36,544 nt of DNA from Chloroflexota bacterium (GTDB lineage Bacteria > Chloroflexota > Dehalococcoidia > Lucifugimonadales > UBA3495): positions 1,515-38,058 of the forward strand of contig VXOH01000010.1 in assembly GCA_009840135.1 (NCBI GenBank), read 5' to 3'. Below, one piece after another: positions 1 to 9,771 of the stretch. The translations under genes were made by a program, and so were the position numbers. Below the pieces are notes generated by a model. It was not told the origin of the DNA, searched no databases, and worked only from the letters and a program-made list of their open reading frames with translations. Numbering within the stretch: the stretch's first letter is position 1; each line of letters begins with the position of its first letter.

Positions 1-87
1 ACCCGTTCTACTGGCGGCCGCTGGTCTTTTTGTTTACTCGGGTGTCGGTGTCTGGGTTTTTCGCGGGTTGGTGTGCGGGGGCGCCCA

Positions 88-100
88 CCCCCCCCCCCCC
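88..100. repeat. C13 homopolymer tract
   Basis: Uninterrupted run of 13 C directly visible near the window start. Confidence 0.9.
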
Positions 101-171
101 GCTCCCCTTGAATGCCGTCTCAGCAGCATGCCAACTGATATTGCAAACAAGTGTAGCCTAGCCCCTGAACC

Positions 172-531
172 CTAGCCCCTGGCCCTCGCGCTGAGGCTAT
201 AACCCAACCCAATAACCGGTATTACCGAGAACAGCAGGGGCAGCCACCAGTCGCCCTTGGTTACTCCGCCGAGTATCAGCAAGGCCAGGGTCAGGTCGGC
301 GGCGATGTTGACGATGAGCAGGAACTGGACAACCCGGATGCCCCCGGTTTTCAGGCGCGGTACGAAGGCCATGACCAGCAGGCCGATGGCCGCCAGGGGG
401 TGGACGCCCATTAATACTGCCCGTTCCCAGATCTCGCCACCGTCAGCAAAGTCGCCTACCGCTCCGGTCAACCCGGCGAAGAGGAACTGGATTACCGCCA
501 GAATAATTATTAGTACTCTCACGTTCTTCAC
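172..531 (-). CDS. Small multi-pass membrane protein, hypothetical
   Basis: 119-aa ORF with several hydrophobic helices (LIIILAVIQFLFAGLTGAVG, AAIGLLVMAFV, LPLLFSVIPVIGLGYSL). Confidence 0.6.
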   Translation of the reverse strand: MKNVRVLIIILAVIQFLFAGLTGAVGDFADGGEIWERAVLMGVHPLAAIGLLVMAFVPRLKTGGIRVVQFLLIVNIAADLTLALLILGGVTKGDWWLPLLFSVIPVIGLGYSLSARARG

Positions 532-629
532 CGTCCCTTTGAGGTTACTTCGGCAGGATTAATTGGAAGCGGGGACCGACAAATGGCGTCAGCCCCCGCT
601 TTACTTCAATACCCGATTTTCCTGTCCTC

Positions 630-1220
630 CTAACCCGCAGCCACCGCCAGCCCCAGGCTGCCCTTGATGGCGTCCACCTGCCGCCGGAACTCGGCGTCGT
701 CCAGCACCGGCTCCAGTTGGCCCAGGTCTATGCGGGGGATGATATCCACCCAGGAGGTGCAGCCGCCGTATTCCTTGATGTAGGGTGCGGTGACCGGCTT
801 TTCCATCCGGTACACCCGCAGCAGCAGGATGGAAAGAGGCAGCATGGGCTTCCAGCGCAACCTGGACTGGGCATATTCGTCGGTCCAGATGTGGTAGGGA
901 GCCAGGTCATCCACCTTATCCTGGGCTTCGACCTCGATGATTTCCTCGGCCCGAGCCCAGTGGGAGAAAGTGATTGAGTCCGACTTGGGGGTGTCGGACA
1001 GGAGCCGTATCAAGGCCGGCTGGTGGCCGGATTTCAGCAGGTCTTCCCGCTGGTGTTCGTAGGTGGGATACAGGAGGAACTCCGGGTGGACAACCCGGAA
1101 ATCCTTGCCTGATTCGTGAATTCCGCCCTTGCGAAGGAGCAGGATTTGCTCCCCTTCGGCCAGGGCCTGGACGGTTATGGCCCACTCTTTTAAAGCGATC
1201 TGGCAACGGTCCGGCAGCAT
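630..1220 (-). CDS. DUF1802 family protein
   Basis: 196-aa ORF; ALKEWAITVQALAEGEQILLLRKGGIHE...F.V.HPEFLLYPTYEHQ resembles the DUF1802 N-terminal signature. Confidence 0.7.
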   Translation of the reverse strand: MLPDRCQIALKEWAITVQALAEGEQILLLRKGGIHESGKDFRVVHPEFLLYPTYEHQREDLLKSGHQPALIRLLSDTPKSDSITFSHWARAEEIIEVEAQDKVDDLAPYHIWTDEYAQSRLRWKPMLPLSILLLRVYRMEKPVTAPYIKEYGGCTSWVDIIPRIDLGQLEPVLDDAEFRRQVDAIKGSLGLAVAAG

Positions 1221-1234
1221 GACTTTTCTCCTCT

Positions 1235-1379
1235 ATTTTCATCCACGAATGAACACCAAGGTTTACTAATGCTTTATTGGTTGCTCTTCAAGGGGTTCGT
1301 TTCTGGGAGCGGTATTAGCTTCCAGCGGAACAATTATAAACAAGATTCGTGCTTATTCGTGCTTATTTGTGGATGAAAT
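1235..1379. repeat. Palindromic intergenic repeat, family A (ATCCACGAAT...GTGGAT)
   Basis: Left arm ATTTTCATCCACGAATGAACAC and right arm ...TTATTTGTGGATGAAAT form terminal inverted arms; related copy near 27292-27380. Confidence 0.7.
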
Positions 1380-1388
1380 TGAAATGGG

Positions 1389-1805
1389 TTATTCAATCCA
1401 GAAGAAGGGATTCCACGCAATCTCCCACAGATAGCCGTCAGGGTCCGAGAAGTAACCGGAATAGCCGCCCCAAAAGGTGTCCTGGGCCGGTTTGACCAGG
1501 GTGGCGCCGGCGTTCACCGCCACGTCCAGCAGTTCGTCCACTTCCTCTTTCGACCGCAGGTTGTGGGCCAGGGTTACACCGGAAAACCCGTGCCCTTCGG
1601 TGGAGATGCCAATGTCGGCAGCCAGCGCATCGCGGGGATACAGGGCCAGCCAGGTGCCCTTGTTTTGAAAGAAGGCTATGGACTCCGTGTTTTCATCGTA
1701 CAGGGTCAACCCCAGGCCGTCGCGGTAAAACTGTACGGAGCGGGGCAGGTCGGATACTCCCAGGGTTATTATGCTGATTCGTGGTTCCATGGATACGCTC
1801 ACCAA
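1389..1805 (-). CDS. VOC family protein (glyoxalase/bleomycin resistance-like)
   Basis: RISIITLGVSDLPRSVQFYRDGLGL ... GYSGYFSDPDGYLWEIAWNPFF, typical VOC fold motifs; start may be the internal MEPRISI. Confidence 0.85.
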   Translation of the reverse strand: MVSVSMEPRISIITLGVSDLPRSVQFYRDGLGLTLYDENTESIAFFQNKGTWLALYPRDALAADIGISTEGHGFSGVTLAHNLRSKEEVDELLDVAVNAGATLVKPAQDTFWGGYSGYFSDPDGYLWEIAWNPFFWIE

Positions 1806-1931
1806 GTCTGAGAAGAAATGACGCCGATGGGGTCAAGTGATGAAGCCTGGCGGACGCTGTCACCCGGGCAGACATAGCCTGGCTGCCTGGCAAGCGCACT
1901 CCCGGGTGGTAGGCAGTGTCTCACTGAATGC

Positions 1932-2909
1932 TCAAGTCAACGGGGCGGGACGCTCCGACTGGAGGTATTCCAGGAAGGCCTGCTTGCTGGGAGACAACTG
2001 GCGTTCTTTGGGGTAAACCAGGGTCAGCGGACGGCGGCAATTCCAGTCGGATACGGGCAGGATTACCAGCATCCCGGCTCGGGTTTCGGCGGTGACCCCC
2101 ATTCGGGAAATGACCGCGACCCCGCCGCCGGCCATGGCGGCCTGTTTCAGGGCCTGGTTGCTGCCCAGGCTCAGCGCCGCCTCGGGGGTTATGCCCAGTT
2201 CGTTGAAACACTCCTCCGCGGTGTTCCGGGTGGCGGAGCCCGGTTCCCGCAGAATGAGCCCGGCATCAACCACTTCCCGCGCTGAAACGGAATCGCGCTG
2301 GGCCAGCGGGTGGGAAGGAGAGGCCACCAGGACGATTTCGTCCTCCATGTACTCTATGGTCCCCAGCTCGGCCTGCCCCAGGGTTGGGTGGCTGCCTACC
2401 ATTCCCAGGTCCAGCTCCTGGTTCAAGATTCGCTGGGTGATGGTGCGGGTATTGGCTATGGATAGCTCGACGCTTATGCCCGGGTACAACTGCCGGAACC
2501 GTCCCACGGCCAGGGGCAGCAGGTACTCCCCGGGGGTGGTGCTGGCGCCCAGGGCCAGCCGGCCCGTCTGCAGGTTGTGAATTTCCTCCAGAGTTTCCAG
2601 GAGCTTGCCGGAAAGGGAGAAAATCTGCTGGGCATAGGCAAAGACCGTCTCTCCCACTTCGGTTATGCGCAAGCCGCGCGTACGCCGGTGGAACAAGGCT
2701 GCCCCCAGGAATTTCTCAAGCTCCTGCACCTGGATGGACACAGCCGGCTGGGTGATGCTGAGAGACTCGGCGGCTCGCGAGAAGCTGCGATGGGAAGCCA
2801 CGGCGAAGAATATATAAAGCTGATGGAAGTTGAGGGTTCCACTCCCGGTACCACCGCCACTGGAGAACTTGAGCTGAGGGAATGTTCCCATTACTGGCCC
2901 GTTAACCAT
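1932..2909 (-). CDS. LysR family transcriptional regulator
   Basis: LNFHQLYIFFAVASHRSFSRAAESLSITQPAVSIQVQELEKFLGAALFHRR wHTH domain plus LysR substrate-binding domain; ORF open to 2963 but an internal Met start is likely. Confidence 0.92.
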   Translation of the reverse strand: MVNGPVMGTFPQLKFSSGGGTGSGTLNFHQLYIFFAVASHRSFSRAAESLSITQPAVSIQVQELEKFLGAALFHRRTRGLRITEVGETVFAYAQQIFSLSGKLLETLEEIHNLQTGRLALGASTTPGEYLLPLAVGRFRQLYPGISVELSIANTRTITQRILNQELDLGMVGSHPTLGQAELGTIEYMEDEIVLVASPSHPLAQRDSVSAREVVDAGLILREPGSATRNTAEECFNELGITPEAALSLGSNQALKQAAMAGGGVAVISRMGVTAETRAGMLVILPVSDWNCRRPLTLVYPKERQLSPSKQAFLEYLQSERPAPLT

Positions 2910-3473
2910 GATTCCTCCCGCTCCCAGCGCCGACTGTGCAATTGCCTCGCATGAACCGGGCAACCGGATGAGATACGCTGCTCGGAGCCTCTTCCGCCTG
3001 AGAATGGCCGAACCGGGGTAGCGTGCGGGGCTCGCAGTTGACTGATTCCGTTTGCCAGGTCCCGGGTTCCTCTAGGCGAGGGGTAAGATTCCTGGGGCTC
3101 CGAAGCTGGGGCGCGAAAATCTTCGTAAGCCCGGCGAAGTTTCCGGAATGGGCTTCAGTCTGGTGGATGAACTGATAGGGGCCCGGTAATGCGAGGCCTG
3201 GATAACCCGCCGAGCCCAAACCGGGGTGGCCTGGCGCCCAGTATCGCGACTCTGCCAGGGCTTCCCTGGAGTGTCTGGGCCGGAAAGGCTCGCCGAGCAT
3301 CAATGTGACCGGCTCAACCTTACCCTTATCGGTGAAACGCATTGGGGCACATTGAAAGTCGAAACGACGGCCATTGAAGGGATACATTTCGTCCTTTATC
3401 CACCCTTGACGGACCCGGACGACGCGGTCCGCTGCCATGCTGTCGTTCCTGTCCGCCCCGCTGCATCCCTGCG

Positions 3474-4355
3474 TCAGTCTTTAGAAACCCGTTCCCCGTC
3501 CGAGTTAAGGCCCAGCAGCCCCGCCAGATTTCGCGTGGTCGTTTCGGCGACCTCTTCCAGTGTTATCCCCTTCAGGTCGGCCAGGAACTGGGCGACCTCC
3601 CTAACATGGCGGGGCTCCGTCCAATTGTGGCGATATTTCTTGAACGGCTGGGGATAGGCGTCGGTTTCCAGCACCATGTTTTCCAGGGGTATGGAGCGAG
3701 CTACGTCCTGCAGATGAGGCAATCGAGTCAGGGGTCGTGCCATGGAGATGAAGAATCCACCCTCTATGGCTTCCCGGGCGGTGGGTTCATCGCCCTGGAA
3801 ATAGTGCATCACTCCGCCGACAGATCCGGCATCTTCCTCCCTCAGCGTCTTGAACACGTCTGAGTGGGATTCCCGGGAGTGAAAGATTACGGGCAGATTC
3901 AAACTCTTCGCCAGACGGATCTGAGCACGGAATACCTGGTCCTGCACCTGGTGGTCCGGAGAGGTTGGCATGTAGTCCAGGCCAATTTCGCTGATGCAGA
4001 CAACCTTATCGTTATTTCTGGCCAGCGACTCCAACTCGGCGTAGGTACTATCGTCCACCGTTTGATGGGCTTCCATGGGGTGTATGCCAACACCGGCATA
4101 GAAAGCGTCATGCTCCTCGGACATGCGAATGCAGGCCCGAGTGGATTCCAGGGTTGTTCCGGCGCACACTATGAAGCCAATTCCAGCCTCGGCGGCCCTG
4201 GCCAGTATGCCGGGTATTTCTTCCGGACCATATTGGTCGAGGTGAGTGTGGGCATCTCCGAGCAAGAGTTCCCGGTTATTTCCGCTTGTTCCGCTTCCTG
4301 CCGTTTCGGTTGACATAGGTATTGACGTCATCCCCTCATGACGGATTTGAACCAT
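3474..4355 (-). CDS. tatD: TatD family metal-dependent hydrolase
   Basis: DAHTHLDQYGPEEI, SEIGLDYM, VIFHSRESHSDV, LETDAYPQPF motifs; true start may be internal (MTSIPMSTETAG). Confidence 0.88.
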   Translation of the reverse strand: MVQIRHEGMTSIPMSTETAGSGTSGNNRELLLGDAHTHLDQYGPEEIPGILARAAEAGIGFIVCAGTTLESTRACIRMSEEHDAFYAGVGIHPMEAHQTVDDSTYAELESLARNNDKVVCISEIGLDYMPTSPDHQVQDQVFRAQIRLAKSLNLPVIFHSRESHSDVFKTLREEDAGSVGGVMHYFQGDEPTAREAIEGGFFISMARPLTRLPHLQDVARSIPLENMVLETDAYPQPFKKYRHNWTEPRHVREVAQFLADLKGITLEEVAETTTRNLAGLLGLNSDGERVSKD

Positions 4356-4535
4356 ATATTACAGCCTATAATCCAAACGTCAAGCCAGTTCGAGGTTTTA
4401 TCCTACCCGGCATTGGAGTTTGTTGGATGATTTTGAACGGTACGTTGTTATTACACGCCTGTGCCAATAAGTGACTAAGAAACTATTCCAAATCGGTGCT
4501 GCCTGTCCCAAAGGGATCTCCGTCTCACCTGTTGG

Positions 4536-4569
4536 CCCTCACCCTAACCCTCTCCCACGGGGAGAGAGG
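4536..4569. repeat. Dispersed intergenic palindrome, family B (CCCTCACCCTAACCCTCTCCC...GGGGAGAG)
   Basis: Near-identical sequence recurs at 35805-35841; CTCTCCC/GGGGAGAG hairpin. Confidence 0.8.
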
Positions 4570-4736
4570 ACAGTTGATGCAGTTTCCATGAAGTTGCTAC
4601 TTCCTGGTAATTCAGGGATAGCGTAGCTTGGGGCTGCGAAGACGGCAGCCTCTGGGAAGAGGCAGACGAGGGAGGCCTTTCTCTCTCCCCTCTGGTTCGG
4701 GTTATCGCGAAAGACCGTTAAGCGGGGCGGAGCGGT

Positions 4737-5018
4737 TCAGCCGGGGATTATCAAGGGCAGGATTACCTGTTGGATGAAGGTCAATGCCAGGATCGCCACC
4801 AGGGGGCTGAAGTCAATCATCCCAAAGTTGGGAAGGACGCGCCGTATGGGAGCCAGGATGGGCTCAGTTACCTGGACAAACACCTGGGTGATACTTACCA
4901 GGGTGGGGGGCGGGTCGCTGGCCATAAAGGACAGGACCAGGGTGAGGATTATCCGTCCCAATATGGTCAGGTAAATGAGGGTAAACAGGAGGTTGATGAG
5001 CTGCAACGGGTCCGGCAT
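4737..5018 (-). CDS. YggT family membrane protein
   Basis: LINLLFTLIYLTILGRIILTLVLSF...VTEPILAPIRRVLPNFGMIDFSPLVAILALTFIQ is the YggT signature. Confidence 0.9.
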   Translation of the reverse strand: MPDPLQLINLLFTLIYLTILGRIILTLVLSFMASDPPPTLVSITQVFVQVTEPILAPIRRVLPNFGMIDFSPLVAILALTFIQQVILPLIIPG

Positions 5019-5032
5019 GGGTTAGTGTCACC

Positions 5033-5869
5033 TCAGCTCTGGCCCAACCTGATGGACTTCAGGAAGGCGGCGTTCACGGCGTCAACTACTGCCCCGGGGA
5101 CGCCACCCCTTTCCAGGGCCTGGAGTCCCTCGGCGGTGGTGCCGCCAGGGGAAACCACCATGTCCTTCAGTTCTCCGGGATGCTTGCCCGTTTCCATGAC
5201 CAGGCGAACGCTGCCGTAAACCGTCTGCAGGGCCAAGGTTCGGGCCATATCTCTGGGCAGTCCCACATAGACTCCGGCGTCAATCAGGGCTTCCACGAAC
5301 ATGAAAACGTAGGCGGGCCCGCTGGCGCTGAGGGCGGTGGACATGTCCAGGTACTTCTCGTCGCTGACGTAGATTTCCTCCCCCACGGTTCCCAGCATGG
5401 AACGGGCCATATCGCGGTGACCTTCGCTCACCGGGTCCGAGCAGGTCCACAGGGTCATGCCGCAGCCAATCTGGGCCGGCGTGTTGGGCATCACCCGGAT
5501 TATGGATTCATGCTGCAAACCCTGGGAGAGGCTGGACATTCTGGCGCCGGCAATTATTGATAGGGCCGCCTGGGCCGGGTCCAGCTTTCCGCCCAGTTGG
5601 TCGAAAACGGTGTGGAGGTCCTGCGGTTTGATGGCCATTACCACCAGGTCGGCGCCTTCCGCCGTCTTCAGGTTATCCTGGTGGGTCTTCACCCCGTAGC
5701 GTTCGGAGAGGTAGTCGCGGCGCTGGGGGATGGGTTCACCAATGGCGACTTCGGCGGGACTGGCCAAATCGGCGGCTAATACCCCGCCCAGAATGGCTTC
5801 GGCCATGGTTCCGCCGCCAATGAAAGCTAATCTCATGAAATAACCATCTCCCTGTCTGGCCTGCAACAT
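5033..5869 (-). CDS. proC: Pyrroline-5-carboxylate reductase
   Basis: MRLAFIGGGTMAEAILGGVL; MPNTPAQIGCGMT; SALSASGPAYVFMFVEALIDAGV; VVSPGGTTAEGLQALE; start likely the internal MRLAF. Confidence 0.95.
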   Translation of the reverse strand: MLQARQGDGYFMRLAFIGGGTMAEAILGGVLAADLASPAEVAIGEPIPQRRDYLSERYGVKTHQDNLKTAEGADLVVMAIKPQDLHTVFDQLGGKLDPAQAALSIIAGARMSSLSQGLQHESIIRVMPNTPAQIGCGMTLWTCSDPVSEGHRDMARSMLGTVGEEIYVSDEKYLDMSTALSASGPAYVFMFVEALIDAGVYVGLPRDMARTLALQTVYGSVRLVMETGKHPGELKDMVVSPGGTTAEGLQALERGGVPGAVVDAVNAAFLKSIRLGQS

Positions 5870-5953
5870 AACCCTGAACTGAGCTTTCGGTCAAGACCTT
5901 TTTGGCAAAAAATCTGGCTTCGCAGGGCGCAGAGCCGAAAGGAACCCTTCGGG

Positions 5954-7033
5954 TCAGTTAAGGCTGCGCCATTGGCTGTTGGGCATGGCTATTATCTCCC
6001 CGCCCACCCTTTCAAAAAAAGACGCGCGATCATAGTTCTCAACATCCTGAGAAAACCGGGTTATGGCATTGCTCAATCCAAATTTGGATAGGTCTCCCTC
6101 TTCAAAAAGGTATTTGAGAATTCCTTTCACTTCGTCCTCAGCAAGGGATTTTCGCCTCCTCAGTCCTTCCACAACCCGTTCGGCCTCTTCTTTAGATGAC
6201 ATACCAATGTTGCGAGCTTCTCTCAGGCTGTCAACGAACTCGTTAAACGAGTCGGGATCCACTCCTCTTTCGACCGTTTCCTGGACCATCTCCCAGAACA
6301 ATTGCTCATCAGGATTTTGGGCGCCGTTTGACGGCAGCTTCCGTACATTTTCCTCGGGTCCCAAGCTGCGGTCCGGGCCCAGATGTCGTCGCTGCAGTCG
6401 GTTCTCGGAACTAAACCGGGCCAGGGCAGGACGCGCCCACACGACCATATTGCTGCACGGCGAGGTATGAATCGCCATCCGCACTTCCACCGCGCCCGCC
6501 CCCACTTCGGAATTGGAAATAATGAGAGCGGGTTCGAAGGTTACGGGGTCCATTTCAACCTTTACGCCCTGCAAGACAGCCTTGATATAGACCCGGGAAT
6601 CCGAGAGTCCGCAGGAAGCTATCCTGGCGTCCAACCGCTCAAGACCCGGTAAAACCACCCTCGCAAAGTTGTGGTTGTCCAGTCGACGATACCTGGGGGA
6701 CAGAATTGCTCGGACCTGATCCCCAATAGTGCGAATCATCCTGCTTCTTTTGTCACGTTGAAGCCAGTAATTGAGGTTGTCCGCAAATAGCTCTGGCGCC
6801 TCTCCGCTCATTCTTTCCAGGTAGTTGAAAGGGATCTTGGTATATCCGGCGAGCTGCGTATGAGCATGGGGAGTAATGCCAAAATCACCGTATCCCTCAA
6901 GCGACAACCTCGGACAACCGCGGTCATTTACTAGGGCATTTATTGCGCTGGCTCTAACCAGGTAATCGACCTTTTCTTCCTGGTCCCGCTCGATGGAGTC
7001 AATTAACTTTTCAACGCTTATGCCTTCTTTCAT
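5954..7033 (-). CDS. DUF932-like (phage/plasmid-like) protein
   Basis: FGITPHAHTQLAGYTKIPFNYLERM...RTIGDQVRAILSPRYRRLDNHNF resembles the DUF932 core. Confidence 0.65.
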   Translation of the reverse strand: MKEGISVEKLIDSIERDQEEKVDYLVRASAINALVNDRGCPRLSLEGYGDFGITPHAHTQLAGYTKIPFNYLERMSGEAPELFADNLNYWLQRDKRSRMIRTIGDQVRAILSPRYRRLDNHNFARVVLPGLERLDARIASCGLSDSRVYIKAVLQGVKVEMDPVTFEPALIISNSEVGAGAVEVRMAIHTSPCSNMVVWARPALARFSSENRLQRRHLGPDRSLGPEENVRKLPSNGAQNPDEQLFWEMVQETVERGVDPDSFNEFVDSLREARNIGMSSKEEAERVVEGLRRRKSLAEDEVKGILKYLFEEGDLSKFGLSNAITRFSQDVENYDRASFFERVGGEIIAMPNSQWRSLN

Positions 7034-7072
7034 GGGCCCTCCCTTCTGAAGGGGTCGAACAGCAGCCTCTTC

Positions 7073-8095
7073 CTAAAAATCCGACAGCCCATTGCCCCGG
7101 GCCAGTTCCACCGCCAGCCGGATGGATTCCAACATGCTGACGTGCTGGGCAATGCCCTGGCCGGCAATGTCGAAAGCGGTGCCGTGGTCAACTGAGGTGC
7201 GGACGAAGGGCAACCCCAGGTTGGCGGTGACGCTCTCTTCAAAGCCGTAAACCTTCACGGGAATGTGTCCCTGGTCGTGAAACATGGCCAAAACGGCGTC
7301 GTAGCGGCCATTGATGGCCTGGTGGAAGACGCTGTCAGCGGGTATTGGTCCCACCGCGTCTATGCCCCGCTCCCGGGCCGCCGCCACGGCTGGAGCTATC
7401 TCGTCGGCTTCCTCGTTGCCCAGCAAACCGCCGTCGCTGTTGTGGGGATTAAGGCCGGCGGCGGCGATGCGGGGATTGGGGAAACCCCACTTGACGAAGG
7501 AGTCGTGAGTCAACTGGAGGAAGTCCAGTATCCGGTCTTTCTTTACGTAGTCGCAGGCAACCCGCAGGGAGCGGTGGGTGGTCAGGTGGACGACGCGCAG
7601 GTTCTTGGCCATGAGCATGGTTGGTACTATTTTCGCGCCGACCAGTTCCTGAAGAAGCTCGGTATGCCCGATGGACTCGTAGCCTGCCATGGCTGCCGCT
7701 TCCTTGTTCAGGGGAGCGGTGGCGATACCGTCCACTATACCGGCCAGGGCCAGTTCGCCGGCCTTGGTAACCCATTCCATAGCTGCCTTGCCGCAGGGGA
7801 CGCTCAGCTGACCGACGTTAATATCCTCCGGGTTCAGGTTGTGGATATCTACCACGTCCACCGTAGCCGGGTCCTCGCCGGCGGTGGTGGGGTCGTTGGT
7901 TTCGCGGATGGCGAGGGGAAGGCCGGTGGCCTTAATCGCCTGGTTCATGGCGTAGGTGTTGCCGATTACCATGGGGCGGCACGAAGCGTAAACCCGTGGG
8001 TCGGCCAGGGCCTTGACCACCACCTCGGGGCCAATGCCGCAGGGGTCGCCCATGGTGATAGCAATAGCCGGCTTTTCCATTTCAACGTCAACCAT
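7073..8095 (-). CDS. pdxA: 4-hydroxythreonine-4-phosphate dehydrogenase
   Basis: AITMGDPCGIGPEVVVKAL; ATAPLNKEAAAMAGY; GHTELL; AAGLNPHNSDGGLLGNEE; YDAVLAMFHDQGHIPVK. Confidence 0.96.
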   Translation of the reverse strand: MVDVEMEKPAIAITMGDPCGIGPEVVVKALADPRVYASCRPMVIGNTYAMNQAIKATGLPLAIRETNDPTTAGEDPATVDVVDIHNLNPEDINVGQLSVPCGKAAMEWVTKAGELALAGIVDGIATAPLNKEAAAMAGYESIGHTELLQELVGAKIVPTMLMAKNLRVVHLTTHRSLRVACDYVKKDRILDFLQLTHDSFVKWGFPNPRIAAAGLNPHNSDGGLLGNEEADEIAPAVAAARERGIDAVGPIPADSVFHQAINGRYDAVLAMFHDQGHIPVKVYGFEESVTANLGLPFVRTSVDHGTAFDIAGQGIAQHVSMLESIRLAVELARGNGLSDF

Positions 8096-8190
8096 AACTA
8101 GCTTCGCTCCTGGTACGGATGGGGCAAAGGTGCGCGGAAATTATAGCATGGGGGAGGTGAAAAATATGGAATGAAGACGGCTCACGTTGG

Positions 8191-8637
8191 CTAACTCGGA
8201 ACCAAATCGTCCACCACCAGCAATTGCAGACCAGGGAGGTTGGGGAGGGCCCTGTCGTTGGTGAGAAAGTGCTGTGCTCCTGCGACGACGGCAGTTGCCA
8301 TCTGAAGGGCATCCGGAGTTCTGATTCGGGGGTGCGTGGCCCGGATCAAGGCCGCTTCTTCGGCAATTTGCTGATTAACTGGCCAAACTGTCAGGCCTTC
8401 AGAATCCAGGATGATATTGCGGTAGGACTCCACCAAATCCCGGCGCCCAACGCGAAAAGGGACCACCAATACTTCCTCCAAGGTCAAGATTGAGGTTAAT
8501 GTTTGAAAGTGGCCCGACCCAATGCCATTGAAGAATGGCGCAACAATACCGACAAACGGTTCCTTTTCTTCCATGTAATAGATAAGGGGAGCAGTGTCAA
8601 AAGCAACTAACTTGTCACGCAGAGGGTTCAGCTGCAT
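8191..8637 (-). CDS. PIN-domain toxin (VapC-like)
   Basis: KLVAFDTAPLIYYMEE...TLEEVLVVPFR...ATHPRIRTPDALQMATAVVAGAQHFLTNDR; 4-nt offset overlap with the upstream small gene. Confidence 0.85.
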   Translation of the reverse strand: MQLNPLRDKLVAFDTAPLIYYMEEKEPFVGIVAPFFNGIGSGHFQTLTSILTLEEVLVVPFRVGRRDLVESYRNIILDSEGLTVWPVNQQIAEEAALIRATHPRIRTPDALQMATAVVAGAQHFLTNDRALPNLPGLQLLVVDDLVPS

Positions 8638-8924
8638 TTTGGTCCGCGCAGCTCGTCAACATATTCCTGGGCGTCTATCCCGTCCCAGATTTCCTTTCCC
8701 AAGCCCTTCAGTTCATTTACGCTGTGCTTCCTGCTCCGGTTGGCAACCATAACGCGCATAACTTCCAGCACGGCTGCCTGCTCTTCAGCCGTCAAGTCGT
8801 AAATCAGTAACTCCAACAGTTCCTTATCGGTGGATTTCCTTCTTTCCTGCATCTCCGAAGCTCTACGGAAAACAAGCTTATCAGAGTATAGCATCTCAGG
8901 TGAGGAGAGATGTGCTTCAGCCAA
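8628..8924 (-). CDS. Probable antitoxin partner of the PIN toxin
   Basis: Small ORF whose 3' end overlaps the vapC-like start (8628-8637), the usual antitoxin-toxin arrangement; start may be an internal Met. Confidence 0.6.
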   Translation of the reverse strand: MAEAHLSSPEMLYSDKLVFRRASEMQERRKSTDKELLELLIYDLTAEEQAAVLEVMRVMVANRSRKHSVNELKGLGKEIWDGIDAQEYVDELRGPKCS

Positions 8925-9049
8925 GAGATTGATACCATTGGAAACTATTGTGGATCATGCCATATCCCGGGCTCTGGTGTTGACAATTCCTATCATGACC
9001 GCCAATAGTGTGCCAACCTTGTCAGCCACACATCTAGGAAACCTCGACC

Positions 9050-9685
9050 ATGAACTTCGACCCCCAAACTCATCTGGACGCCATGCACCGGTCAGTAGCC
9101 TTCGAGGTGCGGGACGGCCAGCCCGCAAGCGCAGTTGCCCTTTCCCGCACCTTCCCCGCTGCAATTGCGGACGTTTGGGATGCGGTAACCAACGGCGATC
9201 GCATTCCCCGCTGGTTCGCGCCGGTCAGCGGCAACCTGGAATTGCATGGCCGCTACCAGGTGGAAGGCAATGCCGGTGGTACCATCGCCGCCTGCGAAGC
9301 CCAGTCCCATCTTGGCCTGACCTGGGAATTTGCCGGGGATGTAAGCTGGGTAGAAGTGCAAGTTTCGGAGGATGGAAATGGCGGAACGCGATTAGCCCTG
9401 TGCCACACCGCCCTGCTGTCGGAGCATTGGGAAACCTTCGGCCCCGGGGCCGTCGGAGTCGGCTGGGAAATGGCCTTCCTGGGCTTGGCCCTGCACCTGG
9501 AGCGTCCTGATGACCCCAAGATTGACGAAGCGGAATTTGCCACCTCGCCCGAGGGCCGGGCCTTCATCCACGGCAGCAGTGAAGGCTGGGCGAAGGCTGC
9601 CATAGCAGCGGGCACTGAGGTGGAGGTTGCCAACGCCGCGGCGGGGAGGACGGCGGCGTTTTATACGGGGGAGGGGGAAGGCTGA
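9050..9685 (+). CDS. SRPBCC (AHSA1-like START) domain protein
   Basis: SRTFPAAIADVWDAVTNGDRIPRWFAPVSGNLELHGRYQVEGNAGGTI...LTWEF. Confidence 0.85.
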   Translation: MNFDPQTHLDAMHRSVAFEVRDGQPASAVALSRTFPAAIADVWDAVTNGDRIPRWFAPVSGNLELHGRYQVEGNAGGTIAACEAQSHLGLTWEFAGDVSWVEVQVSEDGNGGTRLALCHTALLSEHWETFGPGAVGVGWEMAFLGLALHLERPDDPKIDEAEFATSPEGRAFIHGSSEGWAKAAIAAGTEVEVANAAAGRTAAFYTGEGEG

Positions 9686-9771
9686 CGGGAAGGGTTGGAA
9701 GTAAGCGTGGCTTACGGTTTACGTTTCCAGACCAGCCGACTGCACTATATATCGAGTGTATAATCTGCCGC

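Noticed and set aside
1-120. Odd low-complexity window start with C13 and a NotI-like GCGGCCGC
   Set aside because: Likely a contig-edge or homopolymer assembly effect; nothing functional can be argued.
2902-3438. 178-aa minus ORF between lysR and tatD
   Set aside because: Overlaps the lysR start and lacks protein-like patterning; probably non-coding spacer.
9742-9758. NrdR-box-like palindrome GCACTATATATCGAGTGT upstream of the PIN gene
   Set aside because: Resembles the NrdR box, but the half-site spacing is 2 bp too long and the gene is not an RNR gene.
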